DNA of 64,000 nucleotides from an uncultured Halieaceae bacterium. Lineage in GTDB: Bacteria > Pseudomonadota > Gammaproteobacteria > Pseudomonadales > Halieaceae. The translations under genes were made by a program, and so were the position numbers. Within the stretch, counting starts at the first letter, position 1; every line of letters begins with the position of its first letter. The stretch spans positions 310,001 to 374,000 of the forward strand of contig CALJGI010000004.1 of assembly GCA_938074045.1 (NCBI GenBank), read 5' to 3'. The notes below the pieces were generated by a model that searched no databases, was not told where the DNA came from, and saw nothing but the letters and a program-made list of their open reading frames with translations. Shown here piece by piece: positions 61,684-64,000 of the stretch.

Positions 61684-63537
61684 TTAGCGAATCGCTTGGC
61701 TATCGTTAGACGGTGCCTGGATGGGTATCACGTCAAAAGGCGCGGTCAGGCGGCACTCCCCGCTGGGGCAGTCGAAGTTGTAGGTGCCATGCCAGGTATA
61801 GGATGGAAACAGTATAAGCTGGCCCGCGGCGGGCTCTATAACTCGCTCTACATATTCTCTCGATCCCAGATTGAGTGGGCTTTCGCCGAACTTGATGCAG
61901 GCAGCCTGTGGGTTGTTGCCCTCGACATGGTCTGGCATAGCGATGTAGCAAGCTGAGCTGATCCACCCTTGCGGGTGCACGTGATTGACATGGAATCCGC
62001 CGGAATACAGCTTCACTGACCAGGACCCCGAGAATTCGAAATGCGTAGACTTTCGTCGCAGTAGCGGATGGGTGGGGTCGTCTGGCAAGCTCTCGATATA
62101 TTCAGCGACGATGGCGGCCAGCGCTTGTTTGAATGCTTGTATGTTAACCAGCGGTTTATGTAGCAGACGCCCGGGTGTCTGGGTGCCGTGTAGCAAGGTT
62201 TGCTGAGAGGGCGCGAACTGGGTTTTGTGCATATCTAACAAGGTGGTTTTCAAAGTCTGTAGAAAATCATCCAGGCTCGCGTAACCGGGAGGCGTCGGCA
62301 ACGTATAAGACTGCACGTAGCGGTCGTAATCGATCAACCAGTGGTAGCGTTCATCTCCAGTGAGCCGCCAGCAGAGGCCCTGCAGGGCCCAAGTCAACTG
62401 CTGATCTGAATCCACGGTCAAGGCCCTGTCGATGACGCCAGAGGCGAGCTCATACTCACCAGTAAGTATGTGCAGTTTGATCAGGTCGTGTGCCGAGTCA
62501 ATGGAAAAACGCTGCTGCAGTGATTGCTCAAAGCCCTGCCGTGCGGCGCTATAATCCCCGTCCTGGGCGTGCAATTTTGCACGCAAGTAGAGTAACTCTG
62601 GTGTGGTCGACTGCGCCAGCCCGATACTGATTAATTCACGCGCTGTATCGATACGCTGGCATGCGACCATGGTGTGAATAAATGACTCCAGCAATGCAAT
62701 ATTTGTTGGGTTGTCGGCCAATGCTGCGCGGTAGCTGGTTTCTATCTGGTCGTGGCGACCCAATTGCCAGTAATACTCGCTCAGCGTTTCATGGATCAGC
62801 ACCAGGTTCGGGTCCTTTTCCAGGGCCGACTTGTAGTAGCGCTCTGCCTCACTGATTTCACCGAGTTCAAACATAACGTTACCCTGACTGAGGTCGATTT
62901 GGGCCACATGTGGCCCAATGTCCCTGGCTTTGTTGAAGCATGTCAGAGCCTGCTGGTGTTGTTCCAATCCTTTGTGGCAAAGAGCCAAGTTGTAGAGGGC
63001 ATTAACGTATCTGGGGTCAGCCTCCAGTGCCCGGTTATAGTAGTCGGCGGCCTCGCGGTAGCAATTGCCGTCGCGATAGACATTGCCCATTGCTGTCAGC
63101 ACGCTGGGATTGCTCGGGTTCAGCTCCAGTGCACTCGTCAGTGCCTGGCGGGCGTCATCGTTTCGGTGTTGAGACAGATATAGCAGGCCGAGATTCTTCC
63201 AGGCGTCAAAATAGCACTGGTTCAAACTCAATGCCTCCTGGTAGTGGTGTTCCGCGTCCTCTACGAGGCCGAGCTTCTGGCAGACGTTGGCCAAGTTGTT
63301 GAGCACCTCGGGTTGCCTGGCATGACTTGACAGTGATTGCCTGTAGTAGATCGCCGCCTGTTCTAACTCTCCCCCTGCTGCACTGGCGAGACCTGCAAGG
63401 TGCAAGAGGTTGGGATCTTCGGGCCTGCTGTGCAGGGCCTGCAGGATTAGGGGCAGCGCCTGTGCGCCCTTTTGTTGCACAACGCGAAATAACTGCTGGA
63501 GTTCACGCTGCACCTGCAAGTGGCTCTGCTGGTTCAT
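61684..63537 (-). CDS. TPR protein with C-terminal 2OG-Fe(II) oxygenase (TIGR02466-type)
   Basis: 617 residues from ATG 63537. About 12 TPR-like repeats (20-450) lead to a TIGR02466/PF13759-type oxygenase (about 490-610): HVNHVHPQGW with H519 and H521, GQLILFPSYTWHG with H583, and Arg near 596 in RLTAPFDV. The repeats suggest binding a protein or peptide substrate. A terminator stands between its start and the upstream receptor gene, so it has its own promoter, not identified. Confidence 0.85.
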   Translation of the reverse strand: MNQQSHLQVQRELQQLFRVVQQKGAQALPLILQALHSRPEDPNLLHLAGLASAAGGELEQAAIYYRQSLSSHARQPEVLNNLANVCQKLGLVEDAEHHYQEALSLNQCYFDAWKNLGLLYLSQHRNDDARQALTSALELNPSNPSVLTAMGNVYRDGNCYREAADYYNRALEADPRYVNALYNLALCHKGLEQHQQALTCFNKARDIGPHVAQIDLSQGNVMFELGEISEAERYYKSALEKDPNLVLIHETLSEYYWQLGRHDQIETSYRAALADNPTNIALLESFIHTMVACQRIDTARELISIGLAQSTTPELLYLRAKLHAQDGDYSAARQGFEQSLQQRFSIDSAHDLIKLHILTGEYELASGVIDRALTVDSDQQLTWALQGLCWRLTGDERYHWLIDYDRYVQSYTLPTPPGYASLDDFLQTLKTTLLDMHKTQFAPSQQTLLHGTQTPGRLLHKPLVNIQAFKQALAAIVAEYIESLPDDPTHPLLRRKSTHFEFSGSWSVKLYSGGFHVNHVHPQGWISSACYIAMPDHVEGNNPQAACIKFGESPLNLGSREYVERVIEPAAGQLILFPSYTWHGTYNFDCPSGECRLTAPFDVIPIQAPSNDSQAIR

Positions 63538-63552
63538 GTTGTTTTTTCCAGA

Positions 63553-63583
63553 CAAAAAAAACGGCGAGACTGGCTCGCCGTTT
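63553..63583 (-). terminator. Intrinsic terminator after the TonB-dependent receptor gene
   Basis: Read on the minus strand: AAACGGCGAG (right arm 63574-63583 on plus) pairs with CTCGCCGTTT (63559-63568 on plus) around a five-base loop, followed by eight Ts. It follows the receptor stop (63606) by about 20 bases. Confidence 0.9.
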
Positions 63584-63605
63584 AAGCTTACTACAACTCA
63601 GAGGT

Positions 63606-64000
63606 TTAGAATTTGTAGCTGGTACTTACCCAGACACGTGGTCCAAACAACTCGTAAGTAGACGGGAACGTGTTAGCCTGCTCTTGGGAAGCGCCAACCG
63701 GACTCGGCTCTGTATCCAGTGCGTTCTGCACACCAAGTTGCACGGTAAAATCGTCCGAGAAGTCATAGCCTACGCTGATATCTAGGTAGTATTCATCATC
63801 AATCGACGGTGCTGCGAGTTCGCCGCTGGGTACGCCATTATTGGCAATCTGGTCATCGTCAACTTCACTGAGGTAGCGCACAAGGGCCGAGAAGGTCCAG
63901 GGGCCGGTGCTCAGCGTCGAACGCAAGTTCCAGACGATCTCGTTTAAAGGAGAACCACAGGTGTTACCAAAATTGCCTTCACAATCGTCAACGCGATCAG
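63606..64000 (-). CDS. TonB-dependent outer-membrane receptor, C-terminal part only
   Basis: The last 131 residues of a large beta-barrel, cut by the window's right end. Alternating strands (FSALVRYLSEVDDDQ, YLDISVGYDFSDDFTVQLGVQNALD) and the ending RVWVSTSYKF with a terminal Phe are typical of TonB-dependent receptors; two Cys (DDCEGNFGNTCG) in an extracellular loop may form a disulfide. Its ligand cannot be told from this part. It is the upstream gene of the oxygenase/sulfotransferase island. Confidence 0.88.
   Translation of the reverse strand, partial: DRVDDCEGNFGNTCGSPLNEIVWNLRSTLSTGPWTFSALVRYLSEVDDDQIANNGVPSGELAAPSIDDEYYLDISVGYDFSDDFTVQLGVQNALDTEPSPVGASQEQANTFPSTYELFGPRVWVSTSYKF

Overview
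The window is chromosomal DNA from a gammaproteobacterium, most likely a marine relative of Pseudomonas in the Cellvibrionales/Halieaceae range. Gene order follows Pseudomonas closely: ubiC-ubiA, rubredoxin reductase, recG, ridA-spoT-rpoZ-gmk, yicC/rph, crc/pyrE, argB-algC-coaBC, radC, rpmBG, then mutM, coaD, rsmD, ftsYEX-rpoH, the yggS-proC-yggT-metXW-rdgB-hemW run, pilTU, ruvX-yqgE-tonB-gshB, rsmE, ahcY, metK and tkt-epd-pgk-fba. A Crc homologue supports this placement. The family-level assignment is an inference. Coding density is high and no tRNA, rRNA, CRISPR array, prophage or insertion sequence was seen.

Layout. 0-3 kb: crotonase (partial), a FemAB-like protein and ubiquinone entry genes. 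3-11 kb: a rubredoxin/reductase fusion facing the recG-to-yicC stress and nucleotide operon. 11-20 kb: rph, crc, pyrE, a coiled-coil exported protein, and the slmA-argB-algC-coaBC run. 20-28 kb: ribosomal proteins, DNA repair, coenzyme A, FtsY/FtsEX, rpoH with a CIRCE operator, DUF423 and trmB. 28-35 kb: a nine-gene, mostly overlapping reverse-strand run from yggS to an LLM oxidoreductase. 35-42 kb: twitching ATPases, ruvX-yqgE-tonB-gshB, an esterase and small genes. 42-49 kb: the SAM cycle (ahcY, metK, an ArsR-methyltransferase regulator) interrupted by three decayed genes: a 2OG-oxygenase tail, a metF with two stops and no C-terminal half, and a tryptophan-halogenase remnant. 49-55 kb: transketolase, Epd, Pgk, Fba and a hydrolase/methyltransferase pair. 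56-64 kb: an accessory island with SapC, four Fe(II)/2-oxoglutarate oxygenases of three families, a TPR-sulfotransferase and the end of a TonB-dependent receptor.

The most interesting items are the CIRCE (HrcA) operator over the predicted rpoH promoter, the oxygenase/sulfotransferase/SapC/TonB-receptor island with two decayed relatives of its parts 10-20 kb away, and palindromes at the regulator of the SAM cycle (48.0 kb) and in the sulfotransferase/oxygenase divergent promoter (60.9 kb). The rest is mostly conserved housekeeping genes, for which many starts were moved inward to match family lengths and ribosome-binding sites.
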